Source: an uncultured Eubacteriales bacterium (GTDB lineage Bacteria; Bacillota; Clostridia; Oscillospirales; Oscillospiraceae). Taken from it: a stretch of DNA of 9,331 nt. Below are positions 7,844-9,331 of the stretch, one piece after another (the first letter of the stretch is position 1; every line of letters starts with the position of its first letter). Location: assembly GCA_900549885.1 (NCBI GenBank), contig URQA01000098.1, positions 1 through 9,331 of the forward strand, in the 5' to 3' direction. Position numbers and translations under genes: made by a program. The notes beneath the pieces were generated by a model. It ran no database searches, had not been told where the DNA came from, and saw only the letters and a list, made by a program, of their open reading frames with translations.

Positions 7844-7854
7844 CCGCGCTCTTG

Positions 7855-7899
7855 CCTCCCCCTGGACGGGGGAGGTGGCCTGCAGGGCCGGAGGGGGTG
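7855..7899. repeat. C5/G5 palindromic repeat, copy 2
   Basis: CCTCCCCC (7855-7862) pairs with GGGGGAGG (7868-7875). GGCC (7877-7880) then pairs with GGCC (7886-7889), and GGAGGGGGTG ends the unit. The order (C-run, G-run, inner hairpin, distal G-run) is the same as in 7703-7752, with different stem sequences. Confidence 0.6.
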
Positions 7900-7905
7900 A
7901 ACCGG

Positions 7906-7925
7906 GCAAGGGCCGGGGCCCTTGC
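7906..7925. repeat. GC-rich palindrome
   Basis: GCAAGGGCC (7906-7914) is complementary to GGCCCTTGC (7917-7925) with GG at the centre. It is followed by GAGGCCT repeated directly at 7934 and 7944, a ten-base spacing. Confidence 0.5.
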
Positions 7926-7956
7926 GGCCTAACGAGGCCTGCCGAGGCCTCCGGCG

Positions 7957-8065
7957 GGTGACTTTCTGAGCGATCAGAAAGTCACCAAAGAATCGCCGGG
8001 GGACAGCCGCAGCGGGACTGCAAGCGCCAAGGGCGCGCTTTTGTCCTTAGCGGCCTTTCCCCCGG
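7957..8065 (+). other. Two adjacent strong hairpins; possible structured element
   Basis: The first hairpin has a perfect 13-bp stem (7957-7969 with 7974-7986) capped by GCGA, a GNRA-type tetraloop. Nine bases later a nested arm begins with four helices: 7996-8003/8058-8065, 8006-8010/8050-8054, 8015-8018/8043-8046 and 8022-8027/8035-8040, separated by small internal loops. Such nested pairing resembles a folded RNA, but an inverted-repeat DNA element is equally possible. There is no clear promoter or U-tract terminator. I match it to no known RNA family. Confidence 0.4.
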
Positions 8066-8388
8066 TCCCCTATTTTTACGAGGGTCCAGGATAGGATGAT
8101 GCAACGTCCTCTTTCCGGTGCGGGGTAAGCCGATGCTCCCTGCCCCTAATTTCCGCTGCCGCTCCGCTGACTGATGTAGTTCCCTGTCAGGGCCTCGAGA
8201 CACGCCTGGTCACAGCGTAGACTTGCGTCAGGCGCTCTACCATGGGCCGCAGCGGGTATCGCCTTTGTAGGCATCAATGGCAATGGCGCAGGGGGTAGGG
8301 TGTGTCCTGTTTTGGTGCGCCGGTCATAGAAGGACACATCGAAGGGCCAGTCAGCGCTTTTCTTTGGCGGTCCGACACCGTTTCTTTT

Positions 8389-8418
8389 GGCGCTGTCAAA
8401 AGAAATGGGGGCGGGAAA
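8389..8418 (-). repeat. Inverted repeat pair, right arm
   Basis: This is the reverse complement of 7814-7843 at 29 of 30 bases. Here the element is fuller: TTTCTTTTG (8381-8389) and CAAAAGAAA (8397-8405) also form a local 9-bp hairpin with a seven-base loop. The left arm lacks the matching half. No target-site duplication is evident outside the arms. Confidence 0.85.
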
Positions 8419-8425
8419 GGCGTTC

Positions 8426-8468
8426 TTTAAGGACGCAGTCCTTGAAACAGTCAAGGGCTGCGCCCTTG
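8426..8468. repeat. Two hairpins with three-base loops upstream of mutL
   Basis: The first is TTTAAGGAC (8426-8434) with GTCCTTGAA (8438-8446), one G-U pair, loop GCA. The second is CAAGGGC (8452-8458) with GCCCTTG (8462-8468), loop TGC. They match the form of the hairpins just after dtd. Confidence 0.55.
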
Positions 8469-8482
8469 CCCCCAACATCCCC

Positions 8483-8499
8483 GCTGCCCGAAGGGCAGC
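8483..8499 (+). other. Hairpin directly upstream of the mutL ribosome binding site
   Basis: GCTGCCC (8483-8489) pairs perfectly with GGGCAGC (8493-8499) around GAA, ending five bases before AGGAGG (8505-8510). It may insulate or influence mutL translation; equally it may be one more member of the local hairpin family. Confidence 0.45.
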
Positions 8500-8516
8500 A
8501 GCTCAGGAGGTACCCT

Positions 8517-9331
8517 ATGCCAGTCATCAGACAACTCTCCCCCCATGTGGCCGACCTCATCGCCGCCGGCGAGGTGGTGGAACGCCCGGCCTCTGTGGTC
8601 AAGGAACTCATGGAAAACGCCATTGATGCCGGAGCCTCCGCCGTCACGGTGGAGATCGAGCACGGCGGCATGACCCTCATCCGGGTCAGCGACAACGGCG
8701 GCGGCATCCCCACCGACCAGGCCGCCACCGCCTTCCTCCGCCACGCCACCTCCAAGATCTCCACGGAGTACGACTTGGAGGCCATCGGCACCCTGGGCTT
8801 CCGGGGGGAGGCTCTGGCCGCCATTTCTGCGGTCAGCCGCATCGATCTGCTGACCAAGACCGCCGACGCCCCTCTGGGAACCGCCCTCACTCTAGAGGCA
8901 GGGGTGGTGCTCAGCCAGGATGAGGCGGGCTGTCCCAACGGAACCACCATGGTAGTCCGGGACCTGTTTTACAACACCCCCGCCCGGCTCAAGTTCATGA
9001 AAAAAGACGCCGCCGAAGGAGCCGCTGTCTTTGCCGTGGTCCAGCGTCTAGCCTTGTCCCACCCGGAGCTGTCCGTGAAGTTCATCCGGGACGGCAAACA
9101 GGAGCTGCTCACTCCCGGGGATGGCCAGTTGAAAAGCGCCGTCTACGCCGTGCTGGGCCGGGATCTGGCCTTGGGTTTCGCGCCTATCCAGGGTTCTGGC
9201 GAGGGAATGAGCGTGTCTGGTTTCGCCTCCCTGCCAGCGTGTTGCCGGGGCAGCCGGAGTTTTCAGCACTTTTTCGTCAACGGCCGCTATATCAAAAGCC
9301 GCACCATGATGGCCGCCCTGGAGGAGGCCTA
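8517..9331 (+). CDS. mutL: DNA mismatch repair protein MutL, 3' partial
   Basis: The first 271 residues of MutL, with the rest beyond the window. MutL couples mismatch recognition by MutS to downstream excision and is an ATP-switched dimer. The N-terminal GHKL ATPase is intact: start motif IRQLSPHVADLIAAGEVVERP, N-box KELMENAIDAGA (E30, N34), DNGGGI (59-64), HATSKI (76-81), GFRGEAL (94-100), and the transducer-domain entry DLFYNTPARLKF (149-160). FVNGRYIKS (253-261) belongs to the transducer domain. The ATG at 8517 is set by AGGAGG (8505-8510) six bases upstream. The endonuclease motif expected near the C-terminus in Firmicutes cannot be seen. In Clostridia mutL usually follows mutS, but here the upstream neighbour is a repeat-rich gap after dtd. 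The identification is secure. Confidence 0.97.
   Translation, partial: MPVIRQLSPHVADLIAAGEVVERPASVVKELMENAIDAGASAVTVEIEHGGMTLIRVSDNGGGIPTDQAATAFLRHATSKISTEYDLEAIGTLGFRGEALAAISAVSRIDLLTKTADAPLGTALTLEAGVVLSQDEAGCPNGTTMVVRDLFYNTPARLKFMKKDAAEGAAVFAVVQRLALSHPELSVKFIRDGKQELLTPGDGQLKSAVYAVLGRDLALGFAPIQGSGEGMSVSGFASLPACCRGSRSFQHFFVNGRYIKSRTMMAALEEA

Larger units (their letters stand above)
7654..8516. other. Gene-free region packed with palindromes and hairpins
   Basis: I see no convincing gene in these 863 bases between dtd and mutL. The open frames present run through palindromes, lack ribosome binding sites and resemble no family I know. Instead the stretch holds many short hairpins, two C5/G5 palindromes, an inverted repeat pair and a structured segment, listed separately. 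From about 8066 to 8380 I find no clear structure or motif beyond scattered short repeats. The pattern fits an accumulation of small dispersed repeats or a non-autonomous element, which I recall as common in Oscillospiraceae intergenic DNA. Confidence 0.7.

Noticed and set aside
7551..7961. Plus-strand frame of 136 codons overlapping the end of dtd
   Set aside because: It starts inside dtd in another frame and continues through palindromes; low-complexity and without motifs.
8146..8478. Minus-strand frame of 110 codons in the dtd-mutL gap
   Set aside because: It runs through the inverted repeat and two hairpins, has no recognisable domain or clear ribosome binding site, and is better explained as repeat DNA read as protein. 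A conserved intergenic element could still underlie it.
7654..8516. CRISPR array in the repeat-rich gap
   Set aside because: Repeats are few, differ in sequence and have no regular spacer length.

Overview
The window looks like a GC-rich anaerobic Firmicute of class Clostridia. The likeliest group is the gut Oscillospiraceae around Flavonifractor, Lawsonibacter and Intestinimonas. This rests on G/C-ending codons, strong AGGAGG ribosome binding sites, a multi-subunit NADH-linked [FeFe] hydrogenase operon, and intergenic C5/G5 palindromes of a kind I recall from such genomes. The genus is a recollection-based guess.

Layout, all genes on the + strand. Positions 1-647 hold the 3' part of a PHP-domain phosphoesterase-like gene. 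Positions 648-845 are an AT-rich control region with a candidate promoter, an inverted repeat and a Rex-like palindrome. Positions 846-5864 are a compact five-gene hydrogenase operon: NuoE/HndA-like, a small GHKL ATPase, HndB-like [2Fe-2S] protein, NuoF/HndC-like flavoprotein, and an M3-type [FeFe] hydrogenase HydA/HndD. A strong intrinsic terminator follows (5878-5920). A near-consensus sigma-A promoter (6024-6052) then drives an alanine racemase-like gene (6110-7162), followed by dtd, D-aminoacyl-tRNA deacylase (7219-7653). Positions 7654-8516 carry no convincing gene; they are a dense mosaic of palindromes, hairpins and an inverted repeat pair. The window ends inside mutL (8517 onward).

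The operon encodes a soluble complex that moves electrons between NAD(H), probably ferredoxin, and protons. NuoE, HndB and NuoF form the NADH/FMN module, and HydA carries the H-cluster. The ATPase overlaps both neighbours by four bases, so its synthesis is tied to the complex although its role is unclear. The next unit pairs a racemase-fold protein with a D-aminoacyl-tRNA proofreading enzyme.

Main points for a second look: (1) the racemase-like protein has serine where the PLP-binding lysine should be, and the other catalytic motifs are degraded; (2) HydA has TSCSPGW in place of the textbook TSCCPxW; (3) the 7654-8516 region holds a 29/30-base inverted repeat pair, two palindromes of matching architecture, a possible structured RNA or DNA element at 7957-8065, and several hairpins with three-base loops.
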